A DNA stretch of 20,017 nucleotides from Bacillota bacterium (GTDB lineage: Bacteria; Bacillota_E; Symbiobacteriia; Symbiobacteriales; Symbiobacteriaceae). Of the stretch, positions 8,574 through 15,165 are shown in pieces. Each line of letters opens with the position of its first letter. The first letter of the stretch is position 1. Location of the stretch: assembly GCA_003242675.1 (NCBI GenBank), contig QGVE01000041.1, forward strand, positions 1 through 20,017, in the 5' to 3' direction. The position numbers and the translations under genes were made by a program. Under the pieces are notes generated by a model. The model did not search any database, was not told where the DNA came from, and saw nothing but the letters and a program-made list of their open reading frames with translations.

Positions 8574-8633
8574 GGGTCGCTCCTCCTTCTGCGGTGTGGT
8601 GCGGTACAGGCTCTCGTTGTTAACGATTCGGAC

Positions 8634-8662
8634 TTGACAGCGCGGTTCCCTGCGGCTAAATT
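8634..8662 (+). promoter_or_regulatory. Promoter of the T-box/cimA transcript
   Basis: A perfect -35 TTGACA (8634-8639), a 17-bp spacer, and a -10 TAAATT (8657-8662). It predicts a transcription start near 8669, just ahead of the conserved 5' part of the T-box Stem I. Strength and position both fit a sigma-A-type promoter. Confidence 0.8.
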
Positions 8663-8668
8663 GGTCGG

Positions 8669-8960
8669 TAAATACTTATGATTGGCACAGGCGACGATGA
8701 GGGCGAGTACCCGGATCCCCCGCCGTCCCAGAGAGCGGGCCATACGCTGCGAGGTCCGTACGGCGGCTCCGGCGAAAATCCCCTCTGAGCCGCCACCCGA
8801 GCCCCGGCAGGGGTAGGCGTGGCCGGTCCTCCCCCGTTAGCGGGAGGCGGCACTGGTCTCGGTGCCGGCTGAGGCGGCCGCCACTTTGGCGGCAAGTCCG
8901 GGTGGTACCGCGGTGGCTTCACGGCCCCGTCCCGACACAGGGACGGGGCCCTCTATTTTC
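8669..8960 (+). promoter_or_regulatory. T-box riboswitch with Ile specifier (ATC)
   Basis: Leader RNA that reads uncharged tRNA and lets transcription continue when the amino acid is scarce. Stem I starts with GACGATGAGGGCGAGTAC; its AGTA (8706-8709) is the 5' side of the specifier-loop E motif. CCAGAGAGCGGG resembles the distal AG bulge. The opposite strand of the loop reads CGAAAATCCCCTCTGAG. Aligned by memory to B. subtilis glyQS (CGAAAGGCA), the specifier falls on ATC (8778-8780), an isoleucine codon. The T-box core GGGTGGTACCGCGG is at 8900-8913. Its TGGT bulge would pair with a tRNA ending ACCA, fitting the A discriminator of tRNA-Ile. A perfect terminator follows at 8923-8960. The class is certain; the specifier is well supported and agrees with the gene controlled. 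Confidence 0.93.
8923..8960 (+). terminator. T-box-controlled intrinsic terminator
   Basis: GGCCCCGTCCC (8923-8933) pairs perfectly with GGGACGGGGCC (8940-8950) around a GACACA loop, followed by CTCTATTTTC. The 5' arm lies just after the T-box core, so the antiterminator and this hairpin should be alternatives. Confidence 0.9.
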
Positions 8961-8981
8961 CCCCGAGGAGGTCGAAAGAGG

Positions 8982-10553
8982 TTGTTGGCTGTCACCCTGT
9001 ATGACACGACCCTGCGCGACGGGTCCCAGCGGGCTGGCATCTCCTACACCAGCCAGGACAAGCTCCGGATCGCCCACCGCCTCGCCGACCTCGGCATCCC
9101 GTACATCGAAGGCGGCTGGCCGGGCAGCAACCCCAAGGACGGCGAGTTCTTCCGGCTCCTGCGGGAGCAACCGCTGCGCGGGGCCAGGGCCGTCGCGTTC
9201 GGCTCCACCTGCCGCGCGGGCAACGCGCCCGAGTCGGATGCCACCCTGGGGGCCCTCCTGGAGGCCGGGACGGAGGTCGTGGCGATCTTCGGCAAGAGTT
9301 GGGACTACCACGTCACCCGCGGCCTGGGCACGACCCTGGAGGAGAACCTGCGGATGATCCGGGAGTCGGTGGCCTACCTGAAGCAGCAGGGCCGGGAGGT
9401 CGTCTACGACGCGGAGCACCTGTTCGACGGGTTCCGGCGCAACCCCGAGTACGCCCTGGCGACCCTCCGGGCTGCGGCGGAAGCCGGGGCGGACTGGATC
9501 GTGCTCTGCGACACCAACGGCGGCACGCTGCCCGAGGTGGCGGCGGACATCGTCCGGCGCGTGGCGGCGGAGCTTCCCGGAGTCCGGCTGGGGATCCACG
9601 CCCACGACGACAGCGGGCTGGGCGTCGCCGTCACCCTGGCCGCCGTGCAGGCCGGGGCAACCATGGTGCAGGGGACGATCAACGGCTACGGCGAGCGGTG
9701 CGGCAACGCCAACCTCTGCGCCGTCATCCCCAACCTGGAGCTGAAGATGGGCATCCGATGCCTGCCCGAGGGCAAGCTGGCGGAACTCACGGCGGTCAGC
9801 CGCTTCGTCAGCGAGGTGGCCAACCTGCCGCCCTGGGACGCCCAGCCCTTCGTCGGACACAACGCCTTCGCCCACAAGGCCGGCGTGCACGTGAGCGCGC
9901 TGCGGAAGGATCCCGCGATGTACGAGCACGTGCCGCCCGAGACGGTGGGCAACGAGCGCCGGGTGCTGATCTCGGACGTGGGCGGCCGCTCCAACCTGCT
10001 GGCGACCTTCGGCGACCAGCTCACGCCCGCCGAGGCCGCGGAGCTGATCCAGCGGGTGAAGGAGCGGGAGAGCCGGGGCTTCCAGTACGAGGGGGCCGAG
10101 GCCTCCGTCGCCCTCCTCACCTACAAGGGCCAGCCGCCCTTCGAGGTGCTGGGCGTGAAGCTGATGGTCACCGGCGGCGCGGGCGGCCCGGCCGAGAGCG
10201 AGGCGGCGGTCAAGCTGCGGGTCGGGGACCGGGTGGTGCACACCGCCGCCGAGGGCAACGGCCCGGTGCACGCCCTCGACCGGGCCCTGCGCAAGGCCCT
10301 GACGGAGGTCTACCCCACGGTCGCCCGGATGGAGCTCCTCGATTACAAGGTGCGGGTGCTGGAGGGCTCCCAGGGCACCGGCGCGGTCGTGCGGGTGCTG
10401 ATCGAGTCCGGAGACGGGGAGGCCCGCTGGTGCACGGTCGGAGCGTCGACCAACATCCTGGAGGCGTCGTGGCAGGCCCTGACGGACAGCTTCGCCTACT
10501 TCCTCCTCTTCCGCGAGGGGGTACGGGCCCCGGCAGCCGCCGTGCAGGGTTGA
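8982..10553 (+). CDS. cimA: (R)-citramalate synthase
   Basis: Condenses pyruvate and acetyl-CoA to (R)-citramalate, the first step of the threonine-independent route to 2-oxobutyrate and isoleucine. The N-terminus LYDTTLRDGSQRAG holds the catalytic Arg and the metal-binding Asp. IEGGWPGSNPKD is characteristic of the CimA branch rather than LeuA. GIHAHDDSG supplies the metal-binding histidines and NGYGERCGNANL the conserved TIM-barrel block. The C-terminal part (from about residue 390) looks like a LeuA-type allosteric dimer domain, with AEGNGPVHALDRAL. The start is TTG 8982 after GAGGAGGT at 8965-8972; longer upstream readings would run through the T-box terminator. It encodes 523 aa, normal for the family. 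An isoleucine T-box upstream independently supports the assignment. Feedback by isoleucine is expected but not visible. Confidence 0.93.
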   Translation: MLAVTLYDTTLRDGSQRAGISYTSQDKLRIAHRLADLGIPYIEGGWPGSNPKDGEFFRLLREQPLRGARAVAFGSTCRAGNAPESDATLGALLEAGTEVVAIFGKSWDYHVTRGLGTTLEENLRMIRESVAYLKQQGREVVYDAEHLFDGFRRNPEYALATLRAAAEAGADWIVLCDTNGGTLPEVAADIVRRVAAELPGVRLGIHAHDDSGLGVAVTLAAVQAGATMVQGTINGYGERCGNANLCAVIPNLELKMGIRCLPEGKLAELTAVSRFVSEVANLPPWDAQPFVGHNAFAHKAGVHVSALRKDPAMYEHVPPETVGNERRVLISDVGGRSNLLATFGDQLTPAEAAELIQRVKERESRGFQYEGAEASVALLTYKGQPPFEVLGVKLMVTGGAGGPAESEAAVKLRVGDRVVHTAAEGNGPVHALDRALRKALTEVYPTVARMELLDYKVRVLEGSQGTGAVVRVLIESGDGEARWCTVGASTNILEASWQALTDSFAYFLLFREGVRAPAAAVQG

Positions 10554-10573
10554 CGCCAGGCCATAAGGGCAGA

Positions 10574-10616
10574 AAAGCACCGGCCCCGCCGCGTTCGGCG
10601 GGGCCGGTGCTTTCTT
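10574..10616. terminator. Bidirectional terminator between cimA and the tRNA cassette
   Basis: AAAGCACCGGCCCCGCCG (10574-10591) pairs perfectly over 18 bp with 10596-10613 around a CGTT loop. T-rich flanks lie on the + side (TTTCTTGGTTT) and, from the other strand, TTTTCT. It can end cimA transcription rightward and the tRNA-Leu transcript leftward. Confidence 0.88.
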
Positions 10617-10620
10617 GGTT

Positions 10621-10711
10621 TGGTGCAGATGGGGAGACTCGAACTCCCACCGGGGTTGGTTACCCGACACGGTCCTGAGCCGTGCGCGTCTGCCAATTCC
10701 GCCACATCTGC
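10621..10711 (-). tRNA. tRNA-Leu (anticodon CAG)
   Basis: Class II tRNA of 91 nt with encoded CCA. The acceptor arms GCAGATG and CATCTGC pair over 7 bp. The anticodon loop CTCAGGA (10673-10679 on the complement) gives CAG, reading CUG. A long variable arm (TGTCGGGTAACCAACCCCG) precedes the T arm with GTTCGAGTC. It is the last RNA of the cassette and starts 5 nt after the SRP RNA. Confidence 0.97.
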
Positions 10712-10716
10712 AGGTT

Positions 10717-10788
10717 GTCCACCTAGCGACCCGGCGGTGCGCTGCTGCCTTCCGGCCCTGACGCGTTTCCGCAGGGTCGCTAGCGGAC
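10717..10788 (-). ncRNA. ffs: Minimal 4.5S-type SRP RNA
   Basis: RNA scaffold of the signal recognition particle; it binds Ffh and FtsY for co-translational membrane targeting. The transcript carries the SRP domain IV signature GTCAGGGCCGGAAGGCAGCAG, read here in two pieces: GTCAG with GGCCGGAAGG, then CAGCAG. Folding by hand gives a GGAA tetraloop on GCC/GGC, the symmetric loop, a CGC/CGC helix, an AAA/A asymmetric loop, GCGG/CCGC, then CTAGCGACCC/GGGTCGCTAG and an outer GTCC/GGAC. The pairing closes on 72 nt, shorter than the roughly 110-nt E. coli RNA. It has no Alu domain, which many Gram-positive SRP RNAs have. Its 5' end directly follows the tRNA-Phe CCA and its 3' end is 5 nt from tRNA-Leu, so it must be released by tRNA processing. 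Confidence 0.88.
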
Positions 10789-10864
10789 TGGTGGCCCAGG
10801 CCGGAATCGAACCGGCGACACCGCGATTTTCAGTCGCGTGCTCTACCAACTGAGCTACCGGGCC
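10789..10864 (-). tRNA. tRNA-Phe (anticodon GAA)
   Basis: A 76-nt tRNA with encoded CCA. Its 5' end is GGCCCGGTAGCTCAGTTGG. The anticodon stem CGCGA/TCGCG encloses loop CTGAAAA with anticodon GAA. The T arm has GGTTCGATTCC. The acceptor stem has one G-T pair. It is the first RNA of the minus-strand cassette, about 20 nt downstream of the predicted transcription start. Confidence 0.97.
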
Positions 10865-10890
10865 GCGCGAGGACTGCCTGGCGAGTCTAT

Positions 10891-10920
10891 ATGTTACCGC
10901 ACCTGCGGGCGCCCGTGCAA
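10891..10920 (-). promoter_or_regulatory. Promoter candidate for the tRNA-Phe/SRP RNA/tRNA-Leu cassette
   Basis: On the minus strand, TTGCAC (10920-10915), an 18-bp spacer and TAACAT (10896-10891). The predicted start near 10884 leaves a leader of about 20 nt before tRNA-Phe. It is divergent from the ndh promoter. Confidence 0.6.
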
Positions 10921-10973
10921 GTCTAAATTGATGCCACGGCAGGCGCGGCAGGCACACTTTTTTAACCTGGATG

Positions 10974-11002
10974 TTGACAAATTCCGCTCTCCGGCGTACG
11001 CT
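10974..11002 (+). promoter_or_regulatory. Promoter of the NADH dehydrogenase gene
   Basis: A perfect -35 TTGACA (10974-10979), a 17-bp spacer, and -10 TACGCT (10997-11002). The Rex-type palindrome begins at the next base, so a bound regulator would cover the transcription start. Confidence 0.72.
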
Positions 11003-11024
11003 GGTTGTGAACGGGTTCACAACC
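11003..11024. promoter_or_regulatory. Rex-type operator
   Basis: GGTTGTGAAC and GTTCACAACC form a perfect 10-bp inverted repeat around a GG centre. The core TTGTGAACGGGTTCACAA is an exact match to the published Rex consensus TTGTGAAnnnnTTCACAA. Rex is the NADH-sensing repressor of Gram-positive bacteria, released from DNA when NADH is high. In B. subtilis it controls ndh, and here too the next gene is an NDH-2-like enzyme. The site lies between the -10 element and the ribosome site, so it suits repression. The rex gene itself is not in the window. Confidence 0.88.
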
Positions 11025-11045
11025 GCGGCGCAGGAGGTATGCTCC

Positions 11046-12155
11046 ATGACGCAGAACCGTACTATTGTGGTCGTGGGCGGCGGGTACGCCGGCCTCGCCT
11101 TCGTGAACCAGCTGCGCCACTACGACCGCTCGACGCCTGTCACGCTGATCGACCGGAACCCCTGCCACACGCTGCTCGTGGAGAGCCACCAGGTGGCGGC
11201 GGGCAGCCGCAGCCCCGAATCGATCCTCATCCCCTTCGACCGGATCAGCGGCGTGCGGTTCCTCCAGGCCGAGGTTCTGGGCGGCGACCTTGAGGCCGGG
11301 ATCCTCCACACCACCGCAGGGCCGGTGCCGTTCGACCACCTGGTCCTGGCCGTGGGCAGCGTGGATGACGACTTCGGCGTTCCCGGCGTCCGGGAGCACT
11401 GCCAGGTGCTGCGCGGCTTCCGTGATGCCGTCGCCATTCGGAACCGGCTGGCCGCGCTACCGCCCGGCGCGCCGGTCGTCGTCGCCGGCGGCGGCCTGAC
11501 CGGCGTGGAACTCGCCGCGCAGATCGCCCTGCGCCGCACGGATGGCGGTACGGTTATGCTCGTGGAGGCGGCCCCGGCCCTTCTCCCGGGACTGCCGGCC
11601 CAACTTGGCCGCTTCGCCCGGCAGCGCTTGGGGCAGTTGGGGGTGAACGTCATCACGGGAGCGCCGGTCGCCCGAGTGGAATCCGGGCTGGCCCACCTGC
11701 GGGACGGGACGGCGCTTCCCTTCGGCCTGATGGTGTGGGCATGCGGCGTGCGCGCCCATCCGCTGGTCGCCGCGCTCGGGCTGCCCACCGACCGAAGCGG
11801 ACGGGCGCTCGTCGGCCGCGACTTCCAGACGCCGCTTCCCGGCGTGTACGCCATCGGCGACTGCGCCGCCGGCCACGCGCCGTCGGCTCAGCTGGCCCTG
11901 CAGCAGGGCCGGGCGCTGGCGGCCGCGCTCTCCGGCCGGACCCCCGCCCGACCCCGGGAGAAGGGCGTGCTGGTCGACCTGGGGCAGGGCCGGGCCGTGG
12001 GCCAGGTCGGCCCGCTCACCCTGCGCGGCCTGCTGCCCGGCTGGCTCAAGCGGTGGACCGAGGTCGCCTGGGTCGCCGGGGTGCTGGGCTGGAAGGCGAC
12101 CCTTCACCGGCTGGTCCACGCCGGGGCGGTAGACGGGGTTCGCCCGCCGGTGTAA
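11046..12155 (+). CDS. ndh: Type II NADH dehydrogenase-like FAD oxidoreductase
   Basis: Predicted single-subunit NADH:quinone oxidoreductase, which oxidises NADH without pumping protons. The FAD motif IVVVGGGYAGLAF is at about residues 7-19 and the NADH Rossmann motif VVVAGGGLTGVELA at about 144-157. The second FAD block is GVYAIGDCA, followed by SAQLALQQG, the quinone-site-like sequence of NDH-2 enzymes. At 369 aa it is a little shorter than the usual 390-420. A hydrophobic and amphipathic C-terminus (GWLKRWTEVAWVAGVLGW) could attach it to the membrane. ATG 11046 follows AGGAGGT by 7 nt. The Rex-type operator upstream strongly supports a role in NADH balance. A nitrite-reductase-like or generic pyridine-nucleotide-disulfide oxidoreductase is the alternative. 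Confidence 0.82.
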   Translation: MTQNRTIVVVGGGYAGLAFVNQLRHYDRSTPVTLIDRNPCHTLLVESHQVAAGSRSPESILIPFDRISGVRFLQAEVLGGDLEAGILHTTAGPVPFDHLVLAVGSVDDDFGVPGVREHCQVLRGFRDAVAIRNRLAALPPGAPVVVAGGGLTGVELAAQIALRRTDGGTVMLVEAAPALLPGLPAQLGRFARQRLGQLGVNVITGAPVARVESGLAHLRDGTALPFGLMVWACGVRAHPLVAALGLPTDRSGRALVGRDFQTPLPGVYAIGDCAAGHAPSAQLALQQGRALAAALSGRTPARPREKGVLVDLGQGRAVGQVGPLTLRGLLPGWLKRWTEVAWVAGVLGWKATLHRLVHAGAVDGVRPPV

Positions 12156-12158
12156 AAT
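12130..12158 (+). promoter_or_regulatory. Promoter candidate for the small coiled-coil gene
   Basis: TAGACG (12130-12135, 4 of 6 matches), 17-bp spacer, TAAAAT (12153-12158). The -10 overlaps the ndh stop codon. It would let the next gene be expressed independently of Rex control. Confidence 0.45.
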
Positions 12159-12192
12159 GAAGGAACAGCGGTTGTAAAGCCGGGAGGGAATT

Positions 12193-12516
12193 ATGCCGGA
12201 TATTCCCTTTTTCGATGCAGTCGGCTTCTTTTCCAACAAGATTCACGAGGTCGAGCAGCAGCTGATCGCCAAGAAGGCCGAGCGGGAGATCCTGCTGGCC
12301 AACCAGGCGAGCCTCGAGCAGACCCTGGCCACGCTGGCGCTCCTCCCCCCGGAGCACCAGAAGGCGATTCAGCAGGAAGTCGCCTCCCTGAAGGAAGTAT
12401 TGCACTCCACCGAACGGGCGCTGACGTCCCTGGAGAGCGACATCGAAATGCTGACGGCGAAGCTCAACGCGCTCCAGGCTGCCCGCGAGATGCTGCATGT
12501 GGAAGGAAGCTCGTAG
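12193..12516 (+). CDS. Small helical-hairpin protein of unknown function
   Basis: I do not recognise this 107-aa protein. Almost all of it is predicted alpha-helix. Residues about 12-46 and 55-103 are rich in Glu, Lys, Leu and Ala with heptad-like spacing (IHEVEQQLIAKKAEREILL and LTSLESDIEMLTAKL). They are separated by a short turn, LLPPEHQ, suggesting an antiparallel coiled-coil hairpin. The N-terminus PDIPFFDAVGFFSNK is aromatic and could contact a membrane or partner. There is no signal peptide and no cysteine. The ATG follows GGGAGGGAA. It lies 37 bp after ndh, has its own candidate promoter and a clear terminator behind it. Codon use is like its neighbours, so it looks like a resident gene. 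Confidence 0.8.
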   Translation: MPDIPFFDAVGFFSNKIHEVEQQLIAKKAEREILLANQASLEQTLATLALLPPEHQKAIQQEVASLKEVLHSTERALTSLESDIEMLTAKLNALQAAREMLHVEGSS

Positions 12517-12535
12517 CGACGGGAGCCCGTCACCT

Positions 12536-12565
12536 GGGAGCAGGTTGCGCGCTCCCGCTCTTTTT
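12536..12565 (+). terminator. Intrinsic terminator after the coiled-coil gene
   Basis: GGGAGC (12536-12541) pairs with GCTCCC (12551-12556), 9-nt loop, followed by GCTCTTTTT ending at 12565. Confidence 0.75.
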
Positions 12566-12604
12566 CGCGGACTTGTCCCTGCGGGGAAAGGAGTGGGCAG
12601 AAGA

Positions 12605-13393
12605 ATGGACTTCGGGTTGAAAGACAGGGTGGCCTGGGTGACGGCGGCCAGCAAGGGCCTCGGCTTTGCCTCGGCCATGGCCCTCGCACGGGAAGGGTGC
12701 GACCTGGCGATCTGCAGCCGGAGCGAGGAGGCGATCGCCGCTGCGGCCGAGCGCATCCGCCGGGAGACCGGGCGCAAGGTGCTGGCGCTGGCGGCCGACG
12801 TCACGCGCAAGGAAGACCTGGACCGGTTCATCGACGCCGCGCTGCGGGAGTACGGGCGGGTGGACGTGGTCGTCTCCAACACCGGCGGACCGCCCCCCGG
12901 CGGCTTCCTGGACTTCGACGACGCCGCGTGGGAGGCCGCCTTCCACTCGCTGCTCATGCCGGCCATCCGGCTTACCCGCGCGGCCCTGCCGTCCATGCGG
13001 GAGCGGGGGTTCGGCCGGCTGATCTACATCACCTCCGCCGGCGTCAAGGAGCCCATCCCCAACCTCATCCTGTCCAACGCGCTGCGGGCGGCCCTCACCA
13101 ACATGATGAAGACCCTGGCCCGCGAGGTCGCCGCATACGGCATCACCGCCAACACCGTGGCCCCGGGCCGCATCCACACCGAGCGGGTGGACTTCCTGGA
13201 CCAGAGTGCAGCCGCCCGATCGGGCCGCACCGTCGAGGAGGTGCGCCGGGAGCAGGAAAGCCGCATCCCCGCGGGTCGCTACGGCCGGCCCGAGGAGTTC
13301 GGGCAGGTGGTCGCCTTCCTGGCCAGCGAGCAGGCCGGGTACATCACCGGCTCGGCCATCCACGTCGACGGCGGCATGACCGTGAGCCTCTAG
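12605..13393 (+). CDS. SDR-family protein with altered catalytic site
   Basis: Short-chain dehydrogenase/reductase fold, 262 aa, annotated in many genomes as 3-oxoacyl-ACP reductase. The nucleotide motif reads TAASKGLG instead of TGxxxGxG. VVSNTGGPPPGG replaces the usual NNAG region. The catalytic Ser is Ser144 in YITSAG, but positions 157 and 161, where the YxxxK pair should be, are Ser and Arg (SNALR). The C-terminus is normal (RYGRPEEFGQVVAFLASEQAGYITGSAIHVDGG). A known SDR subgroup (BKR-like, imperfect tetrad) shares these traits, so this is a family property rather than a damaged gene. Catalysis as a standard reductase is doubtful. ATG 12605 follows AAAGGAGTG; the GTG at 12593 is too close to that ribosome site. 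It stands alone between terminators. Confidence 0.88.
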   Translation: MDFGLKDRVAWVTAASKGLGFASAMALAREGCDLAICSRSEEAIAAAAERIRRETGRKVLALAADVTRKEDLDRFIDAALREYGRVDVVVSNTGGPPPGGFLDFDDAAWEAAFHSLLMPAIRLTRAALPSMRERGFGRLIYITSAGVKEPIPNLILSNALRAALTNMMKTLAREVAAYGITANTVAPGRIHTERVDFLDQSAAARSGRTVEEVRREQESRIPAGRYGRPEEFGQVVAFLASEQAGYITGSAIHVDGGMTVSL

Positions 13394-13402
13394 AAGCCGC
13401 AC

Positions 13403-13450
13403 GGGCGGCGCAGCCTCCACTCAACGGGGTCGCGCCGCCCCACTCTTTAT
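13403..13450 (+). terminator. Terminator after the SDR gene
   Basis: GGGCGGCGC (13403-13411) pairs with GCGCCGCCC (13432-13440) around a 20-nt loop, then CACTCTTTAT. It lies in the 53-bp convergent gap with the PBP gene and may serve both strands, though no good T-run is seen on the minus side. Confidence 0.65.
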
Positions 13451-15126
13451 TCTTCCAGGGAGAGGATCGCTTCGGCGATCCGCCGGAAGAGGGGCGCCGC
13501 GTCGCGGCCGCCGGCGCGCCCGTCCTCGATGAAGACCACGACCACGTACTCCGGCCGGCGGGCGGGGAACCAGCCGGCGAACCAGGCGTGGGTGGCCGGG
13601 CGGCCGTCCAGAACCGTGTCCGCGGAGCCCGACTTTCCGGCCGCGCCCACGTCCTCCACCCACGCCGCCTCGCCGGTTCCACCGCCGCCGGGCACCACCG
13701 CGAGGAGCAGCGCCTGCTGCAGCTCAGCGGCGGTCTCAGGGCTCATCACCCGGCGGGAAGCACCGGCCCGGGGCCGGAAGACCACCTCGCCATCCGGGGT
13801 CTTCACGCTCGTCACCAGCCGGACCGGGTGGAGCACCCCGCCGTTGGCGATGGCCGCATAAGCCCGGGCCACCTGCAGGGGGCTGGCCCTGAGGCCGCCC
13901 TGGCCGAAGCTGAGCTGGGCCACGTCGCCGCCGTAGCGGAGCTCCGGCAGCGGCGCCACCGGCTCGTGGTCGGGCGGGAGCGCCCCGGTCGACTCGCCCA
14001 GCCCGAAGCGCCGGGCCGCCTCCAGCAGCCGGTCTGCCCCGAGCCGCTCGTACCCGATGCGGATGAAGGCGGTGTTGCAGGACCGGGCGATCGCCTCCCG
14101 CAACGTCACCGGCCCGGTCACCGTCCCGGCCACGTCCCGGAAGGTGCGGTCGCCGAGCTGGTAGGTGCCGCTGCACGGGATGAGCTCGTGCGGGACGATG
14201 GCCCCGGCTTCCAGGGCGGCCGCCGCGACCATGGGCTTGAAGACCGAGCCGGTCTCGTAGGGCGTGAGCGCCCGGTTGCGCAGCTGGTCCCCGGTGGCGA
14301 AGCGGGCCTGGTCGAAGTTGGGGCGGGAGGCGATCGCCAGCAGTTCGCCCGTCCGCGCGTCCAGCACCACGACGGCGGCGCGCAGGGGGCCGCCGTCCGG
14401 ATGCGCGGTCCGGTCCATCTCCCGCTCCACCGCCGCCTGGATGCGGGCGTCCAGCGTGGTGTGCACGTCGTACGGCTCCTTGCCGGCGGGGTCGCGGGGC
14501 TGAAGGACCTGCAGCGGTGCGCCCGGGAGCGGGCCCCCGCGGCCGTGGTACTGGGCCACGAGGTGCGGGACGTTGCTCCCCCGGAGCGCCCAGTCGTACG
14601 CCAGCTCCAGCCCGGCCTGTCCGCCTGCGGCGTTGGCGAAGCCCACCAGGTGGCGGGCCAGCGACTCGGGCCCGTACCGCCAGCCCGTGGGCCCCACCGC
14701 GATGCCCGGCAACAGCCCCTCCGCCGCGTACTCCTGCACCCGGTCGGCGACCGCGTCCGGCAGCCCCTCGATCACCCAGCCCGCGTCGTGGTGCTGCTCC
14801 ACGTACTCCAGGACGAGGGCAGCCCGCTCCTCCCCCAGGGCCTCCGCCAGCACCGGCGCCGCCTCTGCCGGATCGCCGAAGAGGCGCGGAAAGACGGCCA
14901 GCCCCCATTCGGACTGCGGGTCGGTGAGGGGCACGCCGGAGCGGTCGTAGATCATGCCGCGGCGCATCTGAAGCGGCAGCCGCTCGGTGCGCTGGCTGAA
15001 CACCTGGCGGGTCAGGTCCGGCCCCTGCAGGATCTGCAGTTGGAAGAGCCGCAGCCCCAGGCCGGCCAGACAGACCCAGGCCGCCACGCTCAGCACGAAG
15101 ATCCGCCGAAGCATCCGAATACGCAC
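13447..15126 (-). CDS. Class B penicillin-binding protein (PBP2/FtsI-like transpeptidase)
   Basis: Membrane-anchored D,D-transpeptidase that cross-links peptidoglycan outside the cell. From GTG 15126 it has 559 aa: a short cytoplasmic start, one transmembrane helix at about residues 9-25, an N-terminal dimerisation domain with RGMIYDRSGVPL, and a C-terminal transpeptidase. All three active-site motifs are present: SVFK at Ser294, SCN at 349-351 and KSG at 498-500 (KSG replacing the usual KTG). There are no PASTA domains, unlike SpoVD. GTG 15126 has AGGTG 7 nt upstream; ATG 15114 is also possible. A farther ATG at 15177 would place a strong terminator hairpin inside the coding region. It is the last gene of the mltG unit. 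Whether it serves division, elongation or sporulation cannot be told. Confidence 0.88.
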   Translation of the reverse strand: MRIRMLRRIFVLSVAAWVCLAGLGLRLFQLQILQGPDLTRQVFSQRTERLPLQMRRGMIYDRSGVPLTDPQSEWGLAVFPRLFGDPAEAAPVLAEALGEERAALVLEYVEQHHDAGWVIEGLPDAVADRVQEYAAEGLLPGIAVGPTGWRYGPESLARHLVGFANAAGGQAGLELAYDWALRGSNVPHLVAQYHGRGGPLPGAPLQVLQPRDPAGKEPYDVHTTLDARIQAAVEREMDRTAHPDGGPLRAAVVVLDARTGELLAIASRPNFDQARFATGDQLRNRALTPYETGSVFKPMVAAAALEAGAIVPHELIPCSGTYQLGDRTFRDVAGTVTGPVTLREAIARSCNTAFIRIGYERLGADRLLEAARRFGLGESTGALPPDHEPVAPLPELRYGGDVAQLSFGQGGLRASPLQVARAYAAIANGGVLHPVRLVTSVKTPDGEVVFRPRAGASRRVMSPETAAELQQALLLAVVPGGGGTGEAAWVEDVGAAGKSGSADTVLDGRPATHAWFAGWFPARRPEYVVVVFIEDGRAGGRDAAPLFRRIAEAILSLEE

Positions 15127-15165
15127 AAAAGAACACCTCGTTGGAGAGGATCTCCCGAGGTGTTC
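15127..15165 (-). terminator. Intercistronic terminator/attenuator abutting the PBP start
   Basis: On the minus strand GAACACCTCG (15165-15156) pairs with CGAGGTGTTC (15140-15131); inside, GGAGA pairs with TCTCC around a 3-nt loop, leaving only an AA bulge. TTTT follows at 15130-15127 and leads straight into the GTG at 15126. The 3' arm contains the AGGTG that looks like the PBP ribosome site. The hairpin could stop mltG transcripts, hide the ribosome site, or both. Confidence 0.8.

Noticed and set aside
8862..8981. Longer N-terminus for citramalate synthase from the ATG at 8862
   Set aside because: It would translate the T-box core and its terminator, whereas TTG 8982 has a good ribosome site and fits the family start.
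10620..10853. Short open frames across the tRNA and SRP RNA genes
   Set aside because: They are chance frames antisense to or within stable RNA genes.
10971..11045. Longer N-terminus for the NADH dehydrogenase from the ATG at 10971
   Set aside because: It would read through the promoter and the Rex operator; ATG 11046 has AGGAGGT at proper spacing.
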